NCBI GenBank assembly: GCA_046350655.1 | Contig: JAXMAB010000010.1 | Location: forward strand, 1-64,000 | Source of the DNA: JAEUHO01 sp046350655 | GTDB taxonomy: Bacteria > Planctomycetota > PLA2 > JAEUHO01 | Direction: 5' to 3' | Length of the DNA stretch: 64,000 bases | Shown: positions 9,573 to 17,291 of the stretch, piece after piece | Position numbering within the stretch: position 1 is the first letter of the stretch | Layout of the letters: the number at the start of each line of letters is the position of its first letter | Translations under genes and position numbers: made by a program | The notes under the pieces: generated by a model | Databases searched by the model: none | The model's input: the letters and a program-made list of their open reading frames with translations, nothing else | What the model was told of the DNA's origin: nothing

Positions 9573-10001
9573 ACCCGGTCGCGTTCTTCGAGATCGGCTT
9601 CGGCGAGATGGTCGTCGTGGGCATCGTCGCGCTGCTGCTGTTCGGCGGCCGGCTGCCCGAGGTCATGCGCACGCTCGGCGCGTCGTACCGCTCGTTCCGC
9701 CGCGGCTTCGACGACCTCTCGCGCCAGGCCATGCGTCCGGACCTCACGGCCCCGCCGTACACGCCGATCCCGCCGGCCTCGACGAAGCCGGTGCCGGCGA
9801 ACGCGAAGCCGTCGGTCCCCGCGCCGTGGGCCGCGTCGGCGTCCGCCCCCGCCGCGGCGGTCGCCCCCGTGGCGCCCGCGGCCAGGCACCCGCCGCGCCC
9901 GCGGCCCTCGTGCCCGCGGCGCCGGCGCCGGCGCCGATCCCGGCGCCGCCGTCGGCCGCGCCGCGGCGCCCGCGGCCGACGACGACGTCCCGTTCGTCTG
10001 A
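9569..10001 (+). CDS. tatA: Sec-independent translocase TatA/TatB-like subunit, frameshifted tail
   Basis: ATG overlaps the previous stop. The N-terminal ~50 residues are classic TatA/B: a hydrophobic helix (EMVVVGIVALLLF), the hinge GGRLPEV, then an amphipathic helix (MRTLGASYRSFRRGFDDLSR). An Ala/Pro-rich tail follows. The starting frame has no stop before 10465, while the frame one base on gives a natural acidic end DDDVPFV and TGA at 9999-10001. I infer a net +1 shift between about 9880 and 9965, again in an Ala/Pro GC tract, quite possibly a sequencing or assembly error. Only the helical part is needed to recognise the family. TatA or TatB cannot be decided. Confidence 0.7.
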
Positions 10002-10010
10002 CGCCGGCCA

Positions 10011-10025
10011 CCGGGCCTCGCGGTC
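10011..10025. repeat. copy of the dispersed GGGCCTCGCGGTC repeat
   Basis: CCGGGCCTCGCGGTC lies 10 bp after the tatA stop, in the short convergent spacer before the MshEN-domain gene. It matches the right arm of the pair at 2429-2443 over its 13-bp core. Confidence 0.6.
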
Positions 10026-10152
10026 GCGGGAGCCCGAGCGTCGAGCCTCGTCGCGAGACCGCCGTCCTCCGGCCCGCACGACCCAGACGGCCCGCACGGC
10101 CCGCGGTCTTCGGGGGACCGGCGTGGCCCGACGGCGCGCGCGTCGCGGCCGA

Positions 10153-10683
10153 TCAGCGGCCGTTCTTGAGCGTCTTGCTGACCTCGGCCTCGGCGCTGTC
10201 GAACATGCGCTGCCACGAGGTGTCGGCCGCGGCGTCCACGACCTTCACGTGCTCGGACAGCACGCGCTGGATCTCCGGCGCCTCGGCGACGAAGAAGAAG
10301 AGGCTCGTGCCGAGCGTCGCCGTCAGCGTGTCGAGGAGCTCGCGGCAGGGCGGCTCCGCGACCGCGAACGTGCGCGTGCGGCCGAACACGGCCAGCGGCA
10401 CCACGCGGTGGCGGTGGAGCACGTCCGGGCGCAGGCCGGTGAACAGCTCCTTCTCGAACTTGTAGCCCGCCAGCGGGTGCGCCGGCATCTGGTAGTGGAC
10501 CGCGACGAGGCGCGCCAGGTCCCAGGGCGTCAGCACCGCCGCGTCGAGCAGGGCGGTGGAGAACGGCTCGTCGGCCTCGAGCGCGCTGGAGAGCAGCTCG
10601 TCGGCCTTGGGGCGGGTCAGGACGCCCTGGTTGACCAGGAGCTCGTCCAGCGGGCGGCGCAGATACTTGTCGAACGGATCCAC
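10153..10683 (-). CDS. stand-alone GspE N-terminal (MshEN-like) domain protein
   Basis: 176-aa protein. Residues ~8-110 match the N-terminal domain of GspE/PilB type II secretion ATPases: RRPLDELLVNQGVLTRPKAD, LLDAAVLTPWDLARLVAVHY, and the VVPLAVFGRTRTFAVAEPP beta segment. No ATPase domain follows. MshEN domains of this kind can bind c-di-GMP through Leu-rich paired motifs; whether those residues are intact here needs an alignment. GTG start. It stands alone 136 bp downstream of gyrB on the same strand, separated from it by a strong hairpin. A secretion or pilus machinery is not encoded nearby. Confidence 0.7.
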   Translation of the reverse strand: MDPFDKYLRRPLDELLVNQGVLTRPKADELLSSALEADEPFSTALLDAAVLTPWDLARLVAVHYQMPAHPLAGYKFEKELFTGLRPDVLHRHRVVPLAVFGRTRTFAVAEPPCRELLDTLTATLGTSLFFFVAEAPEIQRVLSEHVKVVDAAADTSWQRMFDSAEAEVSKTLKNGR

Positions 10684-10736
10684 CGGGGGGTCTCCCGCGA
10701 ACCTATCGGCCCCCCGTGCCCTCGGACTTGAGCGTT

Positions 10737-10766
10737 CCCCCGGCGCGGCCGTCGCCGCGCCGGGGG
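10737..10766 (-). terminator. GC hairpin downstream of gyrB
   Basis: Perfect 12-bp stem CCCCCGGCGCGG / CCGCGCCGGGGG with a 6-nt loop, about 50 bp past the gyrB stop. No T-run follows on the minus strand, so it is a terminator-like or mRNA-end structure, not a canonical intrinsic terminator. Confidence 0.45.
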
Positions 10767-10818
10767 GACCCGGACCCGAAAGCCCCGCGGGGCACCCGGT
10801 CCCCCGTCGGCCGCCCGG

Positions 10819-13413
10819 TCAGATGTCGAGGTTCGTGACCTCGAGGGCGTGCTGCTCGATGAAGAGCTTCCGCGGCTCGACGCTCTCGCCCATGAGGAGG
10901 CCGAAGAGGCGGTCGCCCTCGGCGACGTCGGACATCTTGACCTGGAGGAGCGTGCGGCGCTCCGGGTCCATGGTCGTGTCCTTGAGCTGGTCGGCGTTCA
11001 TCTCGCCGAGCCCCTTGTAGCGCTGGACGTCCACGCCGCGCTGGCCGGTCTTGCGGACCTCGTTGAGGAGGTCGCGCAGGCTCGCGCCCTCGACGGGCTC
11101 GGCGCCCTCGGAGAGCAGCCGCCAGACGGGCTTCGACTTCTTGCCGTCCTGCGCCGTCGGGACCACCCACGTCTTCGGGTCGAGGCCGAACTTCTCGATG
11201 GCCTTCGCGGCCTTCCCGATCTCGACGTGCTCGTAGATCTTCGCGACCATCACGTCGACGCCGTCGCGGGTCTTCGGGTCGTCGCCCTCCTCGAAGATCT
11301 TCGGGTCGCGCCCGAGCGCCTTCGCCAGGTCGTCGATGCGGCGCTTGAGGCCCTCCTCGGTGCGGACGAACTCGGTGACGAGCGGGACGGCGCGCGGGCC
11401 CCGCGCCTTGTCGACGGTGCCGTAGGTGCGCCAGATCGCGAACGGGAGCTTCCCGTCCTTCTCCGCCGCGAGGTAGTCGGCGAAGGCGACGTTGCGGCGC
11501 TCGACCGGCCGCGCCATCTCCTCGAGGCGCGACAGCGCGTCCACGAGCTGGAAGAACTCCTTGCCCTCCGTCGAGCCCTTGCCGGCGACGAGCTCGAGCT
11601 TCGAGCCCTCGCAGCCGAGCTTGAGCAGCTTCGCGCGGAGCGCCCGCTCCTCGAAGACGTACTCCTCGGTCTTCTTGCGCGACACCTTGAAGAGCGGCGG
11701 CTGCGCGACGAACACGCGGCCCGCCTCGACGAGCGGCAGCATGTGGCGGAAGAAGAACGTCAGCAGCAGCGTGCGGATGTGGCTGCCGTCCACGTCGGCG
11801 TCGGTCATGATGATGACCTTGCCGTAGCGGAGCCGCGAGAGGTCGAAGCCCTCGCCGGGCGTGTCCTCGCGGCCGATGCCGGTGCCGATCGCCTGGATCA
11901 GCGTCCGGATCTCCTCGTGGCCGAGCATCTTGTCGAGCCGCGCCTTCTCGACGTTCAGGATCTTGCCGCGCAGCGGGAGGATGGCCTGCGTCCGACGGTC
12001 GCGCCCGCTCTTCGCGGTGCCACCGGCGGACTCGCCCTCGACGATGAACAGCTCGGTCGACTCGAGGTCGTGGTTCTGGCAGTCCGCGAGCTTGCCGGGC
12101 AGGTTGCCGCTGGCGAGCGCGCCCTTGCGGCGGACCAGGTCCTTCGCCTTGCGCGCCGCCTCGTACGCGCGGTACGCGAGCACCGCCTTCTCGCAGATCG
12201 TCTTCGCCGCCCGCGGGCTCTCCTCGAGGAACGTCGCCAGCGCGTCGCCGAAGACGCTGTTGACGATGCCCTCGACCTCGCCGTTGCCCAGCTTGGTCTT
12301 GGTCTGGCCCTCGAACTGCGGGTCGGGAACCTTCACCGAGATCACCGCGGTGAGGCCCTCGCGGAAGTGGTCGCCGGACGGCTTCTCGTCGGGCGAGAAG
12401 TACTTCTCGCGCTTGCTGTACTCCGCGAGCCGGCGCGTGAGCGCGGTGCGGAACCCCGAGAGGTGCGTGCCGCCCTCGACGGTGTGGATGTTGTTCGCGA
12501 ACGTCTGCTCGACCTGGCTGAAGCCGTTGTTGAACTGGAAGGCGATCTCGACCTGCACGCCCTCGTGCTCGCGGTCGACGTAGAAGACGTCGTTGTGGAG
12601 CGTCTCCTTGCCCTCGTTGAGGTAGGTGACGAACTCCTTGATCCCGCCGTCGTAGCGGAACGTCTCGACCTTCGGCGGGTCCGTCCGCTCGTCCGTGAAG
12701 TGGATCTCGAGCCCCTTGTTGAGGAACGCGAGCTCGCGGAGCCGGGTCGCGATCGTCCCGGCGTCGAACACCGTCACGGGGAAGATCTTGGGGTCGGGCT
12801 TGAAGTAGACCTTCGTGCCGCGCTTGTCCGTCTTGCCGCGGACCTCGAGCTTGGTCATGGCCTTGCCGCGCTCGAAGGCCTGGAAGTGGACCTTCCCGCG
12901 CTGGTAGACCTCGACCTCGCACCGCTCGGAGAGCGCGTTCACGACGCTCGCGCCGACGCCGTGGAGGCCGCCCGACACCTTGTACGCGCCGTGGTCGAAC
13001 TTGCCGCCGGCGTGGAGCTTCGTGTACGCGACCGTGACGCCCGGCAGGCCCTGCCCGGGGACCTCGTCCACCGGGATGCCGCGGCCGTCGTCGGTGACGA
13101 TGATGCCGTTGTCGGCCGTCACGCGGACCTGGATCGTCTTCGCGTGGCCGGCGAGGTGCTCGTCGACGCTGTTGTCGACGATCTCGTAGACGAGGTGGTG
13201 CAGGCCGCGCGTCGTCGTGTCGCCGATGTACATGCCCGGACGGCGGCGGACGGCCTCGAGGCCCTCGAGGACCTGGATCTTGTCGGCGCCGTAGCTGTCG
13301 GGCCCGTCCGGGCCCTTCTCGGGGACGCGCTCGACGGGCTTCTCCTTGGCGGCGGCCTCGTCGCGCTTCTTCTTGTCGTCCTTCTCGGACTTCTCGGGCT
13401 TCTCGGGGCTCAT
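10819..13413 (-). CDS. gyrB: DNA gyrase subunit B
   Basis: 864-aa GyrB, the ATPase subunit of the enzyme that negatively supercoils DNA. It has a ~40-residue Lys/Glu/Pro-rich N-terminal extension, then GLEAVRRRPGMYIGDT, the GHKL N-box EIVDNSVDEHLAGHA, TDDGRGIPVD, the TOPRIM motifs VEGESAGGTAKSGRDR and DADVDGSHIRTLL, and the C-terminal RYKGLGEMNADQL. Between TOPRIM and the tail is an insert of roughly 170 residues like that of Gram-negative GyrB, explaining the length. The ATG at 13413 overlaps the dciA stop (ATGA), so translation is probably coupled. gyrA is not in the window. Confidence 0.98.
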   Translation of the reverse strand: MSPEKPEKSEKDDKKKRDEAAAKEKPVERVPEKGPDGPDSYGADKIQVLEGLEAVRRRPGMYIGDTTTRGLHHLVYEIVDNSVDEHLAGHAKTIQVRVTADNGIIVTDDGRGIPVDEVPGQGLPGVTVAYTKLHAGGKFDHGAYKVSGGLHGVGASVVNALSERCEVEVYQRGKVHFQAFERGKAMTKLEVRGKTDKRGTKVYFKPDPKIFPVTVFDAGTIATRLRELAFLNKGLEIHFTDERTDPPKVETFRYDGGIKEFVTYLNEGKETLHNDVFYVDREHEGVQVEIAFQFNNGFSQVEQTFANNIHTVEGGTHLSGFRTALTRRLAEYSKREKYFSPDEKPSGDHFREGLTAVISVKVPDPQFEGQTKTKLGNGEVEGIVNSVFGDALATFLEESPRAAKTICEKAVLAYRAYEAARKAKDLVRRKGALASGNLPGKLADCQNHDLESTELFIVEGESAGGTAKSGRDRRTQAILPLRGKILNVEKARLDKMLGHEEIRTLIQAIGTGIGREDTPGEGFDLSRLRYGKVIIMTDADVDGSHIRTLLLTFFFRHMLPLVEAGRVFVAQPPLFKVSRKKTEEYVFEERALRAKLLKLGCEGSKLELVAGKGSTEGKEFFQLVDALSRLEEMARPVERRNVAFADYLAAEKDGKLPFAIWRTYGTVDKARGPRAVPLVTEFVRTEEGLKRRIDDLAKALGRDPKIFEEGDDPKTRDGVDVMVAKIYEHVEIGKAAKAIEKFGLDPKTWVVPTAQDGKKSKPVWRLLSEGAEPVEGASLRDLLNEVRKTGQRGVDVQRYKGLGEMNADQLKDTTMDPERRTLLQVKMSDVAEGDRLFGLLMGESVEPRKLFIEQHALEVTNLDI

Positions 13414-13796
13414 TTCGGTTCCTCGGCCGTCGCGACGAAGCGCAGGGCCACCACTCGGTCCGTGGGGAGCTGGGTTGCGAGCGCCCGCAGCAGGCGCTCG
13501 GCGTGGAAACGGGCGAGCTCGTCGCGCAGCGACGCCGACGAGACGCCCACGAACAGGGTGCCGTGCGACAGGGAGACGGGCACGGCGCGCGCGCCCCACG
13601 ACGGGTCGGCCACGCGCGCCCAGGCCTCCTGGATGCGGTGCACCTGGGCCCGCGGCGGGAGTGCCATGCCCCGGATCGCGGCGGGCACGACGTCGCCGAT
13701 GAGGCGCGCCGGGCCGCCGCGAGGCGGCTCGCGCCGCTCCGGGGAGGTCCCGCGCGCCGGTCGGGCGCCCGTGGCCGAGGTCCTCGGTCGCGTCAC
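13410..13796 (-). CDS. dciA: DciA-like (DUF721) replicative helicase loader
   Basis: 128-aa protein with a basic, disordered N-terminus (~30 residues) and a DUF721 domain: RLIGDVVPAAIRG, VHRIQEAWARVAD, GTLFVGVSSASLRDELARFHAERLLRAL. DUF721 proteins are DciA, the ancestral loader of DnaB helicase where DnaC/DnaI are absent. The start is a GTG overlapping the dnaN stop (GTGA), and its own stop overlaps the gyrB ATG, so dnaN-dciA-gyrB is one tightly coupled operon. In other bacteria DUF721 genes sit between recF and gyrB; here recF is missing. Confidence 0.85.
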   Translation of the reverse strand: MTRPRTSATGARPARGTSPERREPPRGGPARLIGDVVPAAIRGMALPPRAQVHRIQEAWARVADPSWGARAVPVSLSHGTLFVGVSSASLRDELARFHAERLLRALATQLPTDRVVALRFVATAEEPK

Positions 13797-14905
13797 TCGG
13801 TCACCGACACCGGGCTCACGACGTAGACGTACTCGGCGCCGTCCGACAGCTTCGCGGGCGCGCGGGCCGACGTCACCTCGAACCGGACGACGCGCTGGGG
13901 GTCCATCACCTTCAGCGCGTCGAGCAGGTAGTCGGGGTTGAAGCCCAGCTTCTCCGCCGCCTCCGTGTACGCGACCTCGAGCTCGACCTTCGCCTCGCCG
14001 ACGTCCGGGGAGCGCGACGACAGCGTCAGGCGGTTCGGACCGAGCTCGAGCGACACCGAGCGCATCTCGCGCGTCGTCAGGAGCGAGGCGCGGCGCAGGG
14101 CCGTCGCGAACGGCTCGACCTTGACCTCGATGGCCTTCGCGCTGGCCTGGGGGATCACCTGCTCGTACGGCGGGAACGCGCCGTCGATCAGGCGCGACGA
14201 CAGGATCGCGCGGCCGACGCGGAAGAAGATCCGCCGGTCGTGGACGGCGACGTCCACCATCGCCGCGTCGTCGGTCGCGAGCCGGCCCACGAGCGACAGC
14301 GGCTTCGTGCCGACGATCACCTTGAGCTCGGTCGCCGGGCCCGAGGCGACCGCGTGGACGACGCGCGCCAGCCGGCGGCCGTCGGTCGCCACGACCTCGA
14401 GCTCGGTCTTGGTGAACCGGAACTGGACCCCGTGCAGGGCGAACCGCCCCGGCTCGCGGGCCGTGGCGAACTGGGTGCGGTCGATCATCCGCCGGAGCAC
14501 CCCGAACGGCACCGAGGCCGACGGCGTCCCGGGGAACGGCTCCGAGGGGTGCAGCTCTTGGGCGTCCTCGCCGTGGACGCGGAAGTGGCAGCCGGGCGCG
14601 TCCACCTCGAGCTGACCCTCGCGGCCGACCAGCGTGAGCTGCTTGCGGCCCTCGGCCACCTCGCGGAGCACCGACACGAGCCGGCTCGCCGGGACCGCGA
14701 CCGTCCCCTCCTCCTCGACGACGATGTCCTCGAGCCGGAGGCCCAGCGTCACGTCGAGGTCGCTCGCCTCGATGCGCACCCCGTCCTGACGCGAGGCCCG
14801 GATCGCGACGCACTCGAGGATGCGCTTCGGGCTCTTGGGGGAGGCCACCGCCGACGCCAGGCCGACGGCGTCGAGCAGCGGAGCGGTCGCGAGGGTCAGG
14901 CGCAT
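13793..14905 (-). CDS. dnaN: DNA polymerase III beta sliding clamp
   Basis: 370-aa beta clamp with the usual three-domain length. Recognisable are the N-terminal LTLATAPLLDAVGLASAVASPKSP, the middle TDGRRLARV, LIDGAFPPYEQVIP (family motif near the domain II/III border), and GFNPDYLLDALKVM in domain III. The clamp tethers polymerase III to DNA. ATG start. It lies 654 bp downstream of dnaA across the candidate origin and overlaps dciA by 4 bp. Confidence 0.97.
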   Translation of the reverse strand: MRLTLATAPLLDAVGLASAVASPKSPKRILECVAIRASRQDGVRIEASDLDVTLGLRLEDIVVEEEGTVAVPASRLVSVLREVAEGRKQLTLVGREGQLEVDAPGCHFRVHGEDAQELHPSEPFPGTPSASVPFGVLRRMIDRTQFATAREPGRFALHGVQFRFTKTELEVVATDGRRLARVVHAVASGPATELKVIVGTKPLSLVGRLATDDAAMVDVAVHDRRIFFRVGRAILSSRLIDGAFPPYEQVIPQASAKAIEVKVEPFATALRRASLLTTREMRSVSLELGPNRLTLSSRSPDVGEAKVELEVAYTEAAEKLGFNPDYLLDALKVMDPQRVVRFEVTSARAPAKLSDGAEYVYVVSPVSVTE

Positions 14906-15064
14906 GGGGTCTCCAGTCCGCGGGGCGATCGATCGGTCCGTCGAGACGGTTCCGGCGTTCCGTCGGGCCCCCGGGGCCCCCCGCGAGACGTCGTCGCCGA
15001 CGGCTGGGCGACGAGCCCGTTCCGACGGTTCCGGAGGATCGAGGGGAAGGATCGGGTCTGGGGA

Positions 15065-15099
15065 AAGAGGAAGAGAGAAGAGTCTTCTCTATTCCTCTT
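15065..15099. repeat. 35-bp purine/pyrimidine inverted repeat in the candidate origin
   Basis: The left arm AAGAGGAAGAGAGAAGA (15065-15081) is reverse complementary to 15083-15099 at 16 of 17 positions, with a one-base centre. It is an all-purine/all-pyrimidine, low-GC cruciform-prone palindrome in an otherwise GC-rich genome. Confidence 0.8.
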
Positions 15100-15445
15100 C
15101 CTACAGAGGGCTGACGGTTTGGGGAAGGTCCCGAAGGTCGGTGGATGTATCCATAGAATTCAGAACGAGTTACGTCGGTCCTGAACCCGTCGGGACACCC
15201 ACCGCGACCGGCGGAGAATTGTACGAATGGGGGGGGATGCGGAGGAGCGAATTCGGGACTTTTTGAGCGCCTCTCGCCCCCACCGTCCTCGCGCGAGAAT
15301 CGTCCCCGTTTCGCTCCCCCCGCGCTCGCCGGAGTTCCACCGGAAACGCACGGTGGACGACTCCACCCGTGGGGGATGGACGGGATCGTCTCCGCAAGAT
15401 CTGGGGGGACGACGAGCGGACCTTCGGCCCCGGGTGCGGGAAGTC

Positions 15446-15454
15446 TGTGGACAA
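15446..15454 (-). promoter_or_regulatory. DnaA box TTGTCCACA
   Basis: TGTGGACAA on the plus strand; the minus strand reads TTGTCCACA, the form preferred in high-GC bacteria and one mismatch from TTATCCACA. It is about 105 bp beyond the dnaA stop, in the dnaA-dnaN spacer. Confidence 0.65.
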
Positions 15455-15559
15455 GCGTCCCAACTGCTTTCCTGGTCGAGGGTTACGACACCTCGAAAAT
15501 GTGGAATCCCACCCCCCATCCCCTGGGGCGTGCGGAGGTCGAACGGACGGAAGGCCCGG

Positions 15560-17095
15560 TCAGCGGGTGCGGATGCGATCCCGGAGGCGCTCGACGGTCT
15601 GGCGGAACGGCTCGTCCGACCGGACCCGCTCGGCCACGCGCTCGACCGCGTACAGCACGGTCGTGTGGTCGCGGCCGGCGAAGAAGTCGCCGATCTCGAC
15701 GAGCGACATCCCCGTCTCCTCGCGGGCGAGGTACATCGCGATCTGCCGCGGGAGCGAGACGCTCTTCGTGCGCTTCTGGGAGCGGAGGTCGGCCACCTTC
15801 GACCCGAAGTGCGTGGCGACGACCGTCGCGATCCGCTCGATGCCGAGCGGCGCGGTCTCCTGGCGCAGCAGGGGCTCGAGCGCGACGCGCGCGAGCGCGA
15901 GGTCGATCGGGACCTGGTCGACGGTCGCGCGGGTCCGCAGGCTCGCGAGCGCGCCCTCGAGCTCGCGGATGTTCCGGCGCGCGATGTCGGCGACGTACCC
16001 GACGACGTCGTCGGGGATCGCGAGGCCCATGGACTCGGCCTTCCGCCGGACGATCGCCATCCGCGTCTCGACCTCGGGCGGCTCGATCTGCGCCACGACG
16101 CCCCAGCGGAACCGCGAGACGAGCCGGTCCTCGAGCGTCGGGATCTCGGTGGGTGCGGCGTCGCTCGAGAGGATGATCTGCTTGCGCTGCTGGTACAGCG
16201 CGTTGAACGTGTGGAAGAACTCCTCCTGCGTCCGCTCCTTGTTCGCGAGGAAGTGGATGTCGTCGATGACGAGCATGTCCACGTTGCGGAACCGGGCGCG
16301 GAAGGCCTCCGTCGCGTTGCGCTGCACCGCCGAGACGTACTCGTTGGTGAACTGCTCGCACGACAGGTAGGCGATGCGCAGCCCCGGGCGGCGGCGCAGC
16401 ACGTCGCGGCAGATGGCCTGGAGCAGGTGCGTCTTGCCCAGCCCCACCGCGCCGTAGAGGAACAGCGGGTTGTTCTCGGTGCCCGGGTGGTCGGCGACCG
16501 CGCGGGCCACGGCGTGCGGCAGCTGGTTGCTCGGCCCCACGACGAACTGGTCGAAGGTGTAGTGCGGCTGCAGCACGACCGTCGGGAGGTCGGCGCCCCC
16601 CACCGTGGACACCCCGGTCGGGCCGGCGGGCCGTCCCGGGCCGCGGGCCGGCTCGCCGTTCGTCGCGGCCGGCGGGAACAGGGGCTGGTCGGCGCGCGGG
16701 CCTTGCGTCGGCGTGCCGGGCCGTCCGGCCCCCGGGGAGCGGTCCGCGGGCGACGCGTCCACGGGCGACCCGCCCGCCAGGGGGGCCGCGCTGCCGTCCG
16801 CTCCCGCGTCCGTGCCGGCCGGGGACGCGGGCGCCTGGCCGTCCACGTCGAATCGGACCGTGATGGGCCGGCCGTAGACGTCGCGGGCGGCCGCCTCGAC
16901 GGTGGTGCGGTACTCGCGGGTCATCCACTCGGACAGGAACTGGTTGGGGACCCCGAGGACGACGACGTCGCCGTCGCGCGACAGAAGGGTCGTCCGGGCG
17001 AACCACGTCTCGAACTGCCGCTTGCGCAGGCGCGTGCGGATCGCCTCGAGGATCCGGCGGAGCTCTTCGCGGTGGGGGTCGGCCGGGCCCGTCAT
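15560..17095 (-). CDS. dnaA: chromosomal replication initiator DnaA
   Basis: 511-aa DnaA. Domain I begins ILEAIRTRLRKRQFETWF. A long Pro/Gly/Ala linker (domain II, ~85-172) follows. The AAA+ core has YTFDQFVVGPSN, Walker A GAVGLGKTH (215-223) and Walker B DMLVIDDIHF (273-282). Domain IV carries the box-reading signature SLPRQIAMYLAREETG ... GDFFAGRDHTTVLYA. DnaA-ATP melts the origin. The ATG at 17095 (MTGPADPHREEL) is chosen; a longer frame upstream is Arg-rich and unlike DnaA. The linker-coding DNA contains a GGGCCTTGCGTC variant of the dispersed repeat (16698-16709). Confidence 0.98.
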   Translation of the reverse strand: MTGPADPHREELRRILEAIRTRLRKRQFETWFARTTLLSRDGDVVVLGVPNQFLSEWMTREYRTTVEAAARDVYGRPITVRFDVDGQAPASPAGTDAGADGSAAPLAGGSPVDASPADRSPGAGRPGTPTQGPRADQPLFPPAATNGEPARGPGRPAGPTGVSTVGGADLPTVVLQPHYTFDQFVVGPSNQLPHAVARAVADHPGTENNPLFLYGAVGLGKTHLLQAICRDVLRRRPGLRIAYLSCEQFTNEYVSAVQRNATEAFRARFRNVDMLVIDDIHFLANKERTQEEFFHTFNALYQQRKQIILSSDAAPTEIPTLEDRLVSRFRWGVVAQIEPPEVETRMAIVRRKAESMGLAIPDDVVGYVADIARRNIRELEGALASLRTRATVDQVPIDLALARVALEPLLRQETAPLGIERIATVVATHFGSKVADLRSQKRTKSVSLPRQIAMYLAREETGMSLVEIGDFFAGRDHTTVLYAVERVAERVRSDEPFRQTVERLRDRIRTR

Positions 17096-17291
17096 CCGTC
17101 GTGTCCTGCTCCGAGAGGGAAGGGGGGGAGCGCGTCGGGGACGTCGGGTCCGCCGCAGCGAGGGCGGGAACCTACGGGCGCCTCGCGGGCGCGTCAACGC
17201 CCGGCGCGTGCCCCGTGAGAATTCGATCAGGGAACTCGGTGTTCACGATCGCGGGCGCGGCGTCCGTGCCGGCGCGCGGCCTTGCGCGGCG

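Larger units (their letters stand above)
14906..15559. promoter_or_regulatory. candidate chromosomal replication origin (dnaA-dnaN spacer)
   Basis: This 654-bp gene-free spacer between dnaA and dnaN is the least GC-rich long stretch of the window, especially 15060-15180 and 15210-15265. It holds one strong DnaA box at 15446-15454 (TTGTCCACA on the minus strand), weaker 7/9 matches at 15147-15155 and 15352-15360, and a striking purine/pyrimidine hairpin at 15065-15099. The position between dnaA and dnaN is a common oriC site. The low number of good boxes keeps this provisional. It must also contain the dnaN promoter. Confidence 0.6.

Noticed and set aside
5798..10465. A single 1,555-codon open frame spanning kdsC, the LptC-like gene and tatA
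   Set aside because: Only parts of it are real. Between the good stretches it turns into Arg/Gly/Pro-rich nonsense, which GC-rich DNA gives when read out of frame; it also overlaps better supported genes.
15147..15155. Additional DnaA boxes (also 15352-15360 and 15500-15508)
   Set aside because: Only 7/9 or 6/9 matches; too weak to list as sites.
14820..15266. Open frames crossing the dnaA-dnaN spacer
   Set aside because: No start signal, no similarity, and they run through the hairpin and DnaA-box region; treated as origin DNA.
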